NCBI GenBank assembly: GCA_934754415.1
Contig: CAKVIS010000001.1
Coordinates: 1 to 64,000 of the forward strand
DNA length: 64,000 nucleotides
Origin: an uncultured Bulleidia sp.
GTDB lineage: Bacteria; Bacillota_I; Bacilli_A; Erysipelotrichales; Erysipelotrichaceae
Direction: 5' to 3'
Under the pieces are notes generated by a model, which saw only the letters and a list, made by a program, of their open reading frames with translations, was not told where the DNA came from and searched no databases. Shown here piece after piece: positions 18,043 to 27,123 of the stretch. Position 1 is the first letter of the stretch; the number at the start of each line of letters is the position of its first letter. Made by a program: the position numbers and the translations under genes.

Positions 18043-18083
18043 CAATTAAGTGTCTGCAGATTTGCCTTAAAATACGAGAAAGA

Positions 18084-18147
18084 GAAAAAAAGATTGCATA
18101 TTTAGTACCAATTGGTGTAATTGGAATACTAATACGGCAATCTTTTT
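18084..18147 (+). terminator. long terminator hairpin after degV
   Basis: AAAGATTGC pairs with GCAATCTTT as the outer stem, with inner pairing TTAGTA/TACTAA and CCAATT/AATTGG, then five T. The A-run on the left side means it could also stop minus-strand transcription. Confidence 0.7.
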
Positions 18148-18252
18148 GATAATATGTTGTATGCGCAATACATCACTTTGTTATAGAAAAGTGTACACAG
18201 ATTTATGGGGAAGGAGTAATGGAGATATCTGCGGATATCCTGAAAATAAAAT

Positions 18253-18483
18253 ATGAAAAATGAACAACTGAGAAAAACTGGTGTAAGAGTAGGAAAAAAT
18301 GAATCTGCCTTAACAGCTTTAAAGAATTCTGTTCCACACTGGATTCATCATTCTGTAGATGACCCTAACTATATCGGAGGTAAAAAATATCTCCCGGCAT
18401 GCGATTGCTCGGAATGCGGATATACATCCAATGTAGAACATAGCGTCTGTCCAAAATGTGGTGCAAAGATGCATCAAATCTGA
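18253..18483 (+). CDS. small zinc-ribbon protein
   Basis: The 76-residue protein has one C-terminal zinc ribbon (C-x-C-x2-C ... CPKCG, about 50-71) after a basic N-terminal half. No family name is recognised. The ribosome site is poor; AAGGAG is 37 bases upstream and instead precedes a 14-codon ORF (18219-18263) that overlaps this start, so translation may be coupled. Confidence 0.6.
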   Translation: MKNEQLRKTGVRVGKNESALTALKNSVPHWIHHSVDDPNYIGGKKYLPACDCSECGYTSNVEHSVCPKCGAKMHQI

Positions 18484-18560
18484 TAAAAACACGAAAAAAG
18501 TCTATACATTATCGATGAAATTTGGTAATGTTGCAGTGTAAGTTTTAAGGAGGCAATCAC

Positions 18561-18776
18561 TTGAGCAAGGAAGATACAATTAAAATCGAGGGAATCGTTG
18601 ATGAAATCGTTCCTAACGCTTTCATGGTAAAACTTGAAAATGGTCATGTTGTACGTGCTACTTTAGCAGGTAAGTTACGTATTCACCATATCAAGATCCT
18701 GCCAGGAGATAAGGTTACGGTAGAATTATCCCCATACGATTTAAGCACAGGTAGAATTACATATAGATATAGATAA
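18561..18776 (+). CDS. infA: translation initiation factor IF-1
   Basis: The 71-residue protein matches IF-1 over its full length, an S1-type OB fold with GHVVRATLAGKLR and the invariant ILPGDKVTVELSPYDL block. IF-1 occupies the ribosomal A site during initiation. It starts at TTG with AAGGAGG 9 bases upstream. In most Firmicutes infA lies in the large ribosomal protein operon; here it stands alone, so it is either a relocated or an extra copy. Confidence 0.95.
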   Translation: MSKEDTIKIEGIVDEIVPNAFMVKLENGHVVRATLAGKLRIHHIKILPGDKVTVELSPYDLSTGRITYRYR

Positions 18777-18800
18777 GATGTCAAAGTCTTATCTTTTTTT
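18772..18800 (+). terminator. infA terminator
   Basis: GATAAGA, 8-base loop, TCTTATC and seven T, starting in the last codons of infA. Confidence 0.85.
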
Positions 18801-18834
18801 GTGGTAAAATGATTTGCATCAGGAGAAGTTAAGT

Positions 18835-19653
18835 ATGGTAGAACTGGTTATTGCAGATATAGATGGCACTTTACGAGGATTTGAAAGAACCTTTGGAGAT
18901 ATGAACAGGAAAGCTTTACAACTGTGCCATCAGAAGGGTATTCGTCTTGCTGTAGCAAGTGGAAGACCCTTATGGCAGGAACTGGAAGATCATGCAAAAG
19001 AATGGAATCTTGGATTTCAGTTTGATCTGATTATCGGGATGAACGGAGGTCAGATTTATGATACTGTTAAAAATACAAAGAAAGAGATTCATCTTCTGAC
19101 ACCGGCACAGCTGGAACTGATTGTGCATGCTTTACATGATTTTGATCTAAATCCATTTGTCTACAGAGAAGGGTATTCTCTTGTATTACATATGGATGAA
19201 GAGATGGTACAAAGTGGGAAAAGACATCATTCCAGAATAGAAATATGCCAACAGGAGAGTGATTTGTATTCTATTCCTACGGGAAAGATCTTATACAGAA
19301 CACCAACTGAAAAGATTGCCCTGGAAGTGGAACACGTGGGTAAACAGCTTTCTGGAGAAATCAGTTGTTTCAGAACAGGACCGACCCTTGTGGAATTCCA
19401 GTCAGTATTCAATAATAAAGGAGAAGCACTTGCTCAATATTGCAGAGAAAATAATATTGACATTCGAAATACCCTTGCCTTTGGGGATGCGGAAAATGAT
19501 ATGGAAATGTTGCAGATGGCAGGTAAGGGGGTTGCAGTGAAAAATGCACTGGAACCTGTAAAGAAAATTGCTGATGAAGTAACCGCATATACAGCAGGAG
19601 AAGATGGTGTTGGCAGATATCTGCTCGACAGATTACATTTAGAAGGAGAATAA
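18835..19653 (+). CDS. Cof-type HAD phosphatase
   Basis: 272 residues from ATG 18835, which has AGGAGA 8 bases upstream. HAD motif I is IADIDGTL (nucleophile Asp), motif II is AVASGRP and motif IV is AFGDAENDMEM. A C2-type cap lies between. Cof proteins hydrolyse sugar phosphates, flavin or pyridoxal phosphates. The first gene of a possible operon with the SseB-like and dehydrogenase genes. Confidence 0.85.
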   Translation: MVELVIADIDGTLRGFERTFGDMNRKALQLCHQKGIRLAVASGRPLWQELEDHAKEWNLGFQFDLIIGMNGGQIYDTVKNTKKEIHLLTPAQLELIVHALHDFDLNPFVYREGYSLVLHMDEEMVQSGKRHHSRIEICQQESDLYSIPTGKILYRTPTEKIALEVEHVGKQLSGEISCFRTGPTLVEFQSVFNNKGEALAQYCRENNIDIRNTLAFGDAENDMEMLQMAGKGVAVKNALEPVKKIADEVTAYTAGEDGVGRYLLDRLHLEGE

Positions 19654-19656
19654 AAT

Positions 19657-20067
19657 ATGAGTGCAGTAGAATTGATTGAAAAAGCAAACCTTCCTCTACA
19701 GAAGGCATTACAGAATTACCACAGTGTACAGAATAACGATACTTTAAAAGAAGTGGTCAGATGTCTGGTAAATACAAGGCTATTTGTGCCGGGAGAACAG
19801 CATGATCAGCAGGCTACTTTTTCCATCGTGCATAATCCGGATAAAGAACCATTCTTTCTTGCTTTTACAAGCAGAGAAGAACTGCATAAATTCACGGATA
19901 AAGAGTTTGTACTGTTAACATTGAAACAGATGGCTGAAGTATTGCAGCAAAATCCGTCCATTAAAGGGTTTGTGATTGATATCAAGGGAAGTTCCTTTAT
20001 TCTTCCTTGTAAACTGGCAGATAGAATCATCGCATCCTACGCTATGGCAGATCTTGCAAGAGGATAA
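19657..20067 (+). CDS. SseB-like domain protein
   Basis: The 136-residue protein resembles the SseB N-terminal domain found widely outside type III secretion: VRCLVNTRLFVPG, FFLAFTSREELHKF and FVIDIKGSSFILP. It starts 4 bases after the HAD stop, so co-transcribed. Function in Firmicutes is unknown. Confidence 0.7.
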   Translation: MSAVELIEKANLPLQKALQNYHSVQNNDTLKEVVRCLVNTRLFVPGEQHDQQATFSIVHNPDKEPFFLAFTSREELHKFTDKEFVLLTLKQMAEVLQQNPSIKGFVIDIKGSSFILPCKLADRIIASYAMADLARG

Positions 20068-20085
20068 AAAGAAGAGGTGACAAAG

Positions 20086-21036
20086 ATGAGTCATATTGCA
20101 ATTTTAGAATCCTTAGGAATCAGTGAAGAAGAACTTGCTCAAAGAGAAGCACCATTTATTGCGGAAGGACATACTTTTTCCCATTATGCAAAAACGGGGG
20201 ATACAGATACGTTAATCAAAGAAGGACAGGATGCGGATATTCTGTTCATTGCCAACATGCCGATAAAAAAAGAAGTTATTGATGGCTGTAAGAATCTGAA
20301 ATATCTCAATATTGGTTTTACAGGTGTGGATCATGTAGATCTTGATGCCTGTAAACAAAACGGAGTACATGTCAGTAATGCTTCAGGATATTCTACAGAA
20401 GCAGTCAGCGAACTGACAGTGGGTATGGCAATCGATCTCTTCAGAGATGTTTTTAAAGCTGATCAGAAAACCAGAGCTTTACAGACAAAAGAAGGTCTTG
20501 TTTCCAGAGAATTAAGAGGAAAGACTGTAGGCATTGTGGGCCTTGGTAAAATTGGTACAAGAAGTGCAGAACTTTTCCATGCCTTTGGCTGTAAGATTCT
20601 GTCTCATAGCAGAACTATACACGCTGATGCTCCATCCTATGTTACTCAGACAACTTTAGAAGAGGTATTACAGCAAAGTGATATTGTGGTACTGCATTGT
20701 CCTGCTACTGCCGAGACTAAAAATATGATTCACAAGGATACACTTGCTTTAATGAAACCAACAGCAGTGCTGATCAATACTGCAAGAGGACCTGTAGTCA
20801 ATGCTTCAGATCTTTTTGAAGCATTACAGGAAGGAAGAATTGCAGCTGCTGCCAGTGATGTGTTTGACAAAGAACCCCCATTATCACAAAAGGAACCATT
20901 ATTACGTGCAAAGAATATGCTTCTGACACCACATATTGGTTTTGCTACAGAAGAAGCCATGACAATACGTGCAGAAATCCTTTTTGATAATCTAAGATCC
21001 TGGCTGGATGGCAAACAGGAGAATGTTATCCTGTAA
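20086..21036 (+). CDS. D-isomer-specific 2-hydroxyacid dehydrogenase
   Basis: 316 residues. NAD-binding motif GLGKIGTRSAELF (about 151-163), catalytic Arg in NTARGPVVN, Glu in DKEPP and His in LTPHIGFAT are all present. It interconverts a 2-keto acid and a D-2-hydroxy acid; substrate not assigned. ATG 20086 is preferred because AGAGGTGA lies upstream. It follows the SseB-like gene by 18 bases. Confidence 0.85.
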   Translation: MSHIAILESLGISEEELAQREAPFIAEGHTFSHYAKTGDTDTLIKEGQDADILFIANMPIKKEVIDGCKNLKYLNIGFTGVDHVDLDACKQNGVHVSNASGYSTEAVSELTVGMAIDLFRDVFKADQKTRALQTKEGLVSRELRGKTVGIVGLGKIGTRSAELFHAFGCKILSHSRTIHADAPSYVTQTTLEEVLQQSDIVVLHCPATAETKNMIHKDTLALMKPTAVLINTARGPVVNASDLFEALQEGRIAAAASDVFDKEPPLSQKEPLLRAKNMLLTPHIGFATEEAMTIRAEILFDNLRSWLDGKQENVIL

Positions 21037-21096
21037 GCAAAGTTATTGACAGCTAACTCACACAGGTATACAGTTTCTCCATATTAAGGAGGTACT

Positions 21097-21462
21097 ATGA
21101 ACGTTCCTGTTTCCAAAGCGGATAGTATTGTTATCTGCTGTATAGTGATCCTGATAGGATATGGTGTAAAACTGGTATATGGATTCTTTCATGAAGGTAA
21201 GACAAAACTGAAGGCTTCTGAGTATTCCGGAAAAGGAAGAGTGAAGATATTTGTACAGGTGGATGGTATGATGTGCGGTCAGTGTGAAGCACACGTCAAT
21301 GAAGCTGTTCGTAAGAACTGTCATATAGAAAAAGTGAGCAGTTCTCATACGAAAGGGTTGACTACCATCATTGCACCTGAGGATATTTCTGATGAAGAAA
21401 TACGTTCTGCCATTGAATCCACAGGATATACAGTACAAGAAATTTCAAGAGAAAATATATAA
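21097..21462 (+). CDS. membrane-anchored heavy-metal-associated (HMA) domain protein
   Basis: The 121-residue protein has one N-terminal membrane helix (about 9-27) and a C-terminal HMA fold (about 48-118) with the metal motif MMCGQCEAH (C-x2-C). It may bind copper or another soft metal at the membrane. No metal ATPase is adjacent. AAGGAGG precedes the ATG. Confidence 0.8.
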   Translation: MNVPVSKADSIVICCIVILIGYGVKLVYGFFHEGKTKLKASEYSGKGRVKIFVQVDGMMCGQCEAHVNEAVRKNCHIEKVSSSHTKGLTTIIAPEDISDEEIRSAIESTGYTVQEISRENI

Positions 21463-21465
21463 AAG

Positions 21466-21494
21466 AAGAGTGCTTTCAAAGCACTTTTCTTTTA
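21466..21494 (+). terminator. terminator of the HMA gene
   Basis: AGTGCTTT-c-AAAGCACT followed by TTTCTTTT. Confidence 0.75.
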
Positions 21495-21504
21495 CAATAC
21501 ATGT

Positions 21505-22815
21505 ATGTCTATTACATTACCAGTCAGATTTGAAGAGAAAATGAAAGCTCTTCTTAAAGAGGAATACGCAGAGTATCTGTCTTCATTTGATACATCAGGA
21601 TATTCCTGTATACGTATCAATACCAATAAAATCAGTGTGGAAAGATTCCAGCAGATTTTTCCTTATGCTTTACGTCCTGTACCATGGTGTAAAGAAGCTT
21701 TTTATGTGGATAATAAAACAGAAGTTTCCAAACATCCGTTTTATTATGCCGGATTGTATTATATTCAGGAACCAAGTGCTGCATTACCTGCAGAAGTGCT
21801 TCCCGTTAAACAAGGGGATAAAGTGCTTGATCTTTGCGCAGCTCCGGGAGGAAAGTCTGTAAGACTGCTGACAAAGCTCAACAATACAGGGTTGCTGGTT
21901 TCCAACGATATTTCTTCCTCCAGATGCCAGGCATTAACAAAGAATCTTGAAAAATTTGGGGCACGCAATGCCATCGTAACCTGTGGCTCTTCAAAGGATA
22001 TCGCCCCTGTATTTCAGGAATATTTTGACTGTATTCTGGTGGATGCTCCATGTTCTGGAGAAGGTATGTTTCGTAAGGAGAAAGAGCTGATCAAAGCTTA
22101 TGAGAAAAGAGATTCCTCGTATTATGTGCCATTGCAGCAACAGATTCTTATGGATGCTGTTGGTATGTTGAAACAAGGAGGCTATATTGTCTATTCCACA
22201 TGTACATTCTCTAAAGAAGAAGATGAAGAAATCATACAATATGCACTTGAACACAATACAGATCTTCATGTACTTCCTGTATCGTATTGTGAGGGATTTG
22301 TTCAGAATGACTTCGGCACTAAGCTGTTTCCTCATAAGATTCAGGGAGAAGGACATTTTACCTGTCTGCTTCAAAAAGGAAACACACAACCTGTTACAGA
22401 AGAAACACACACACTGTTACAATATGATCTGGGGCCGATTCATTACAAGCAGCCAGATGCTGTACTGTATGAAAAGAAAGAGCATCTTTATGCCATGCCC
22501 GTTGTGGATAGAGATATCTCTTCCTTAAGACTGATGAGAAGCGGTGTCTTGTTGGGAGAAACTGTAAAAGGGCGTTTCAAACCCAATGGTGCTTTTGCTT
22601 TGACTCTGAAAGAATCCATGTGTACCAACTGTTTGAAACTTCATGTGGAAGATTCTCGGGTTCTTAAGTATTTAAAAGGTGAAACAATTCAGGTTAATGA
22701 AAAAATTGAAGATGGTATTGTGCTTGTAATGCTGGAAGACTACCCATTAGGCTTTGCAACATACACCCATGGAGTTTTTAAAAACGGATATCCGAAAGGA
22801 TGGATTTACAGATGA
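21505..22815 (+). CDS. RsmF/NOL1-NOP2-Sun family rRNA m5C methyltransferase
   Basis: The 436-residue protein has the SAM site VLDLCAAPGGKS (about 107-118), the DAPCSGEGMF catalytic motif (about 181-190) and the second Cys in YSTCTFS. C-terminal RsmF-type domains follow, ending GWIYR. These enzymes methylate cytosine-5 in 16S rRNA. It overlaps the Nudix gene (ATGA). Confidence 0.88.
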   Translation: MSITLPVRFEEKMKALLKEEYAEYLSSFDTSGYSCIRINTNKISVERFQQIFPYALRPVPWCKEAFYVDNKTEVSKHPFYYAGLYYIQEPSAALPAEVLPVKQGDKVLDLCAAPGGKSVRLLTKLNNTGLLVSNDISSSRCQALTKNLEKFGARNAIVTCGSSKDIAPVFQEYFDCILVDAPCSGEGMFRKEKELIKAYEKRDSSYYVPLQQQILMDAVGMLKQGGYIVYSTCTFSKEEDEEIIQYALEHNTDLHVLPVSYCEGFVQNDFGTKLFPHKIQGEGHFTCLLQKGNTQPVTEETHTLLQYDLGPIHYKQPDAVLYEKKEHLYAMPVVDRDISSLRLMRSGVLLGETVKGRFKPNGAFALTLKESMCTNCLKLHVEDSRVLKYLKGETIQVNEKIEDGIVLVMLEDYPLGFATYTHGVFKNGYPKGWIYR

Positions 22816-23381
22816 CATTAGCAGAACAGCTGGAAAAATATGCCTGCTTTAATGAGCAGGAAGAAAAAGATAAAGAGATACTGATGCACTTTGCAAAGGC
22901 AGATAATGCCTGGACACGTGACAATACCGTAGCACATTTTACTGCTTCGGCATGGGTGGTAAATCAGGATTTTACGAAGGTGCTGATGTGCTATCATAAC
23001 TTGTATCATTCCTGGAGCTGGCTTGGTGGTCATGCGGATGGAGATAAGGATCTTTTGCATGTTGCCGTGCGCGAAGTGCAGGAAGAAAGCGGGTTAAAGA
23101 GTGTTACCCCTGTATCTTCTTCCATTTATTCCATAGAAGTTTTAACTGTAGACGGACATGAAAAAAAAGGGTACTATGTTTCAGGACATTTGCATCTTAA
23201 CGTAACCTATCTGTTACAGGCAGATGACCATGCAAGCCTGTATTCCAAACCGGATGAAAATAGCGGTGTGCGCTGGTTTCCACTGGAGGAAGCTGTATCA
23301 GCATCCGGGGAAGAATGGTTCAGGGAACGCATTTATAGTAAGTTGAATACGAAACTAAGGGAGAGAAAAACGATACTATGA
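22812..23381 (+). CDS. Nudix hydrolase
   Basis: 189 residues with the Nudix box GHADGDKDLLHVAVREVQEE (about 74-93), where the REVQEE metal ligands are intact. The first box Glu is Lys here, which is unusual. Such enzymes hydrolyse nucleoside diphosphate derivatives. Start ATG 22812 overlaps the RsmF stop; the alternative ATG 22800 has no spaced ribosome site. Confidence 0.82.
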   Translation: MTLAEQLEKYACFNEQEEKDKEILMHFAKADNAWTRDNTVAHFTASAWVVNQDFTKVLMCYHNLYHSWSWLGGHADGDKDLLHVAVREVQEESGLKSVTPVSSSIYSIEVLTVDGHEKKGYYVSGHLHLNVTYLLQADDHASLYSKPDENSGVRWFPLEEAVSASGEEWFRERIYSKLNTKLRERKTIL

Positions 23382-24019
23382 ATCCAAATCACAACAAGAT
23401 CCAAAAGCTGACAATTGCTGCTATTCTTGTGGCTATTGAGCTGGCTATGGCATTTACGCCTATCGGCTACCTGCCAATTGGAGCTTTATCCATCACAACC
23501 ATGCATTTGCCGGTATTATTTTCCGGTATGGCATTAGGCCCTGCTTTTGGTGCTGGAATGGGTTTTCTGTTCGGACTGACAAGTTTTATCAGAGCTACAT
23601 TTGAACCAGGTGTAACCTCATTTGTTTTTACACCATTTGTTTCCGTTGCAGGTATTCAGGGAAACTTCAGTTCTTTAATTATCTGCTTTGTGCCTAGAAT
23701 TGTTTTAGGTTTGGGAGCAGCGTATTGCTTCAACGGTCTGAGAAAACTGTTCCATTCCACAAAGGAACCATTATGTGCTGCTATTTCTGCTGGCATCTTT
23801 ACAGTGGTACATACAGTACTTGTGCTTGGAGGTATCTATGTTTTCTTTGCAGATAAATATGCACAGGCTTTAAATGTGGAAGTTTCCATGGTTAAGACTA
23901 TTTTACTGGCTGTGGTATCCACAAACATGTTACCGGAAGTAATTCTGGCATGTATTGCAGTTCCTGCATTATATACAGCTTTACGTCCAATTTTGAAGAG
24001 AATGCAGATTTTATATTAG
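23378..24019 (+). CDS. ECF transporter S component (vitamin uptake)
   Basis: The 213-residue protein has six hydrophobic segments and the early AAILVAIELAM motif that binds EcfT. The TPIGYLPIGALSITTMHLP stretch resembles the pantothenate/folate-type S components, but the ligand is not fixed. It would share the EcfA-A'-T module encoded elsewhere. The start overlaps the Nudix stop (ATGA). Confidence 0.8.
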   Translation: MNPNHNKIQKLTIAAILVAIELAMAFTPIGYLPIGALSITTMHLPVLFSGMALGPAFGAGMGFLFGLTSFIRATFEPGVTSFVFTPFVSVAGIQGNFSSLIICFVPRIVLGLGAAYCFNGLRKLFHSTKEPLCAAISAGIFTVVHTVLVLGGIYVFFADKYAQALNVEVSMVKTILLAVVSTNMLPEVILACIAVPALYTALRPILKRMQILY

Positions 24020-24035
24020 GTAAGGAAAAAAGAAT

Positions 24036-24809
24036 ATGCGTATATTTGCGTCAGATTTTGACAATACATTACATTTTGTAAATGAAGAAGGTAAAGGGTA
24101 CTTTAAAAAGGAAGATCTTGAGGCTATAGAGAAATTCCAGAAAGAAGGAAATCTGTTTGGCTTATGTACCGGAAGACCTTTATATGGATTACAGGGAGAT
24201 CTTAAAGGTGGACCAAAACTGGATTTCATTATTGCTTCCACAGGAGCTTTGATTACTGTTCCAGAGACAAAGGGATACAGAACACTGGCACAGGATGTGC
24301 TGTCTTTAAAAGATACAGAAGGTGTGTATCATCATTGTTCAGATAATAACGGTACGCTGTTTATTCATGCTGACGGTAATATCTATACTGTAAAGACATT
24401 TGCCAACCATGGATATCCTAATCAGAAAGTGATTGAGTCTTTTGAAGCGTTAAAGAGTACCTCCATTACAGGTATCTCTGTCTGGACACCATCCTTTGAT
24501 ACAGCTGCTACACTGACAAAATCTATCAATGAGAAATTTGGTATAACCCTTGCTGCATATCAGAATGGTAACTGGATTGATGTAGTAGCCCTTAAAGTAT
24601 CCAAAGGGAACGCTGCAGTACATGCCAAAGAGCTCTTTGGTGCAGATACAGTGGTTGGAATGGGAGATAACTTTAATGATATTCCTTTACTGGATAAAGT
24701 AGATATCGGTTTTACATTCCATGCTTCTGCAGAAGAAGTGCAGAACCATGCAACCTATGTAGTGGAATCTATTGCTGAGGCAATGCAGATTCTTGATACA
24801 AAAAAATAA
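24036..24809 (+). CDS. Cof-type HAD phosphatase
   Basis: 257 residues: motif I FASDFDNTLHF, motif II LCTGRP, motif IV GMGDNFNDIPLL, with a C2 cap. The substitution of Asn for Gly in DxDNT is common in this subgroup. It ends the RsmF-Nudix-ECF-HAD run. Confidence 0.82.
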   Translation: MRIFASDFDNTLHFVNEEGKGYFKKEDLEAIEKFQKEGNLFGLCTGRPLYGLQGDLKGGPKLDFIIASTGALITVPETKGYRTLAQDVLSLKDTEGVYHHCSDNNGTLFIHADGNIYTVKTFANHGYPNQKVIESFEALKSTSITGISVWTPSFDTAATLTKSINEKFGITLAAYQNGNWIDVVALKVSKGNAAVHAKELFGADTVVGMGDNFNDIPLLDKVDIGFTFHASAEEVQNHATYVVESIAEAMQILDTKK

Positions 24810-24826
24810 TATTTGATGTATATTAC

Positions 24827-24863
24827 GAAATCTGGTAGTTTGGAAACCGGATTTCTTTTTTTT
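24827..24863 (+). terminator. terminator after the second HAD gene
   Basis: GAAATCTGG, 11-base loop, CCGGATTTC (one G-U pair) and eight T. Confidence 0.85.
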
Positions 24864-24886
24864 CTTCAGATGTAAAATCTTTTGAC

Positions 24887-25171
24887 ATGAAAGATGATTG
24901 TGAGATGGCACTGCCTGTACAATACTTTGCGTATCTGATTCCTTGTATTTTATTGTATATGCTTCTTGCAACAAGTCTGAAAAAAGCTTATATCCGCCAT
25001 TATGGTGAGCTACTTTGAGAAGGATGAAAGCTATGCGATGAAAAAAATCTCTGGCTGTTGTATTTTGAGATGACACAATGGATGGGGATCTGGGTATTCA
25101 TGTTGTTTGTGTTAATTTTCATGCAGGTTGTTTTCTGGAAACTGCAGCCGCAAGTTCCTGAAGAAAAGTGA
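24887..25171 (+). pseudogene. decayed small membrane protein gene
   Basis: Three short frames join into one protein-like reading. ATG 24887 to TGA 25018 ends in RHYGELL and has a membrane helix. Frame +1 from 25002 reads MVSYFEKDESYAMKK and stops at 25073. A third frame, 25070-25171, reads MTQWMGIWVFMLFVLIF and holds a second helix. Two frameshifts would be needed. The 25172-25336 stretch contains no gene or clear signal that I can support. Confidence 0.4.
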
Positions 25172-25336
25172 AGTGTTTGGCATATATACTTTGCATAAAC
25201 TCTTTTGTGTATCTAAGATTACGGAAGAGTTTCATGCTATAGACATACAAAGCAGTATGTCAACAACAGGTCCAAATCTCTGTTCACGCAAGTCTGTTTC
25301 AAGTATAATATCTGTAACAGACTAGTGGAGGAAACT

Positions 25337-27031
25337 ATGAACTACCAGGAAAATTATGAATATTGGAAAGAGCATCTGCCAGAGAATGATCCTTTATATG
25401 CAGAGTTGCTTTCTATTGAAAATGATGAGACAGAAAAAGAAGACAGATTCTATCAGGATCTTTCTTTTGGTACGGCTGGTTTAAGAGGAAAAGTAGGTGC
25501 CGGCACCAACAGAATGAATTTTTATACTGTAGGAAGAGCTACACAGGGTATTGCAAATTTTATCTGCAGTAAAGGGGAAGAAGCTAAGAAAAACGGGATT
25601 ATTATTGCACATGATCCAAGACATTTTTCAAAAGAATTCTGTCAGCTTGCCGCAGGAATCTATGCTGCTAACGGTATTCAGGTATATGTATTTGATGATT
25701 TAAGACCAACACCTGAACTTGCCTATTGGGTAAGACAGTTACATACAACTTCAGGTATTAATATTACCGCTTCTCATAATCCAAAAGAGTATAACGGGTA
25801 TAAAGCGTACTGGAGTGACGGATGTCAGGTATCCAGTGATATTGCGGATGGTATGACACAATGCATACAGGCATGTTCTTATTTTGAAGGAATTCAGAAG
25901 ATGGACTTTGAAGAGGGCGTCAGACAGGGAAAAATCAAGGTTCTTGATGCATCTTATGATCGAAAATATCTGGATGCTATTGAAGCTCTGGCTATTCATT
26001 CCGGTGAGGAACTGGACCTTTCCATTCCTATTGTATATACACCTTTAAACGGTGCGGGTTCCATTCCTTTCAGAACAATGCTCAAAGACAGAGGATTTAC
26101 CAACTGGTATATCGTTCCAGAACAGGAACATCCAGATGCCAACTTTACAACAGTTGGCTATCCTAATCCTGAAGATCCTAAAGCTTTCAGACTTTCTGAA
26201 GAACTTGGAAGAAAAGTCGGAGCACAGTTACTTATGGCAACTGATCCTGATTCAGACAGATTTGCTATTGAAATTCGTAATGAAAAAGGAGAATATATTC
26301 CTTTAAATGGTAACCAGACAGGCTATCTTCTTGTAAGTTATATTCTGGAAGGTCATAAGACAGCAGGTACGCTTCCATCAAACGGTGCCATGGTTAAATC
26401 CATTGTTACAAGCACCATGTCTACAGAAATTGCTGCAAGTTATGGTGTGAAGATGTTTGAATCTCTGACAGGATTTAAAAATATCTGCGGTAGAATTCCT
26501 GAACTGGAAGAAAAGGGCTATACTTACATGTTTGGATATGAAGAAAGTGTTGGATATGCCGCATGTCCGGATATCCGTGATAAAGATGGTATTTCCGCAG
26601 GTATGCTGGTGGCTGAAGCAGCTGCGTATTATGCAAAGCAAGGTAAGACATTATTCCAGGTACTGAAAGATCTGTATGCAACGTATGGGTATTATGCAGA
26701 ACTTGAACCAAATATTATTCTGGAAGGTCTTGCAGGGTCTCAGCGCATTTTACGTATGATGTCCTACATCAGAACAAATCCTATCACTTCTGTTGCAGGG
26801 TATCCGATTGTAAAGACAATTGATTATAAGGAGGGATATGAAGATATTCCTGCAAGTAATGTATTACGTTATTTTCTTGAAGATGGCAGCTGGTTTGCTA
26901 TCAGACCTAGCGGGACAGAGCCAAAAATCAAATTCTATTTCTATTCCAAGGGCAGAACGCATGAAGAAGCTCTTGAAAAGAATGGCAGAATTAAAGATGC
27001 TGTATATGACATTATTCAGTCTGTAGAATAA
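25337..27031 (+). CDS. phosphoglucomutase/phosphomannomutase
   Basis: 564 residues with the four-domain phosphohexomutase layout: FGTAGLRGKVG near the start, phosphoserine loop TASHNPKEYNG (about 140-150), metal loop ATDPDSDRF, sugar loop GYEESVGY and phosphate loop RPSGTEPKIKFY. It interconverts hexose 1- and 6-phosphates. ATG 25337 follows GGAGG; an upstream in-frame GTG at 25325 lies before that site and is rejected. Confidence 0.92.
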   Translation: MNYQENYEYWKEHLPENDPLYAELLSIENDETEKEDRFYQDLSFGTAGLRGKVGAGTNRMNFYTVGRATQGIANFICSKGEEAKKNGIIIAHDPRHFSKEFCQLAAGIYAANGIQVYVFDDLRPTPELAYWVRQLHTTSGINITASHNPKEYNGYKAYWSDGCQVSSDIADGMTQCIQACSYFEGIQKMDFEEGVRQGKIKVLDASYDRKYLDAIEALAIHSGEELDLSIPIVYTPLNGAGSIPFRTMLKDRGFTNWYIVPEQEHPDANFTTVGYPNPEDPKAFRLSEELGRKVGAQLLMATDPDSDRFAIEIRNEKGEYIPLNGNQTGYLLVSYILEGHKTAGTLPSNGAMVKSIVTSTMSTEIAASYGVKMFESLTGFKNICGRIPELEEKGYTYMFGYEESVGYAACPDIRDKDGISAGMLVAEAAAYYAKQGKTLFQVLKDLYATYGYYAELEPNIILEGLAGSQRILRMMSYIRTNPITSVAGYPIVKTIDYKEGYEDIPASNVLRYFLEDGSWFAIRPSGTEPKIKFYFYSKGRTHEEALEKNGRIKDAVYDIIQSVE

Positions 27032-27036
27032 ACTTG

Positions 27037-27063
27037 ACGCATGAGAAATCATGCGTTTTCTTT
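27037..27063 (+). terminator. terminator of the phosphohexomutase gene
   Basis: ACGCATGA-gaaa-TCATGCGT followed by TTTCTTT. Confidence 0.75.
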
Positions 27064-27072
27064 ATCATCTAT

Positions 27073-27102
27073 GTTGACAAGTCAACAAGCAAAGCGTACT
27101 AT
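27073..27102 (+). promoter_or_regulatory. promoter with overlapping palindromic operator (MarR-DegV operon)
   Basis: TTGACA (27074-27079), exactly 17 bases, TACTAT (27097-27102). A perfect 14-bp palindrome GTTGACAAGTCAAC (27073-27086) covers the -35 box, so a bound dimer would block polymerase. The adjacent MarR protein is the obvious candidate repressor. Confidence 0.7.
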
Positions 27103-27123
27103 ACTTCCGTGTGAGGTTAAATC

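Noticed and set aside
18099..18133. FapR-like operator inside the degV terminator (TTAGTACC ... ATACTAA)
   Set aside because: The symmetry is fully explained as the inner stem of the terminator hairpin, and it lies downstream of the gene rather than at a promoter.
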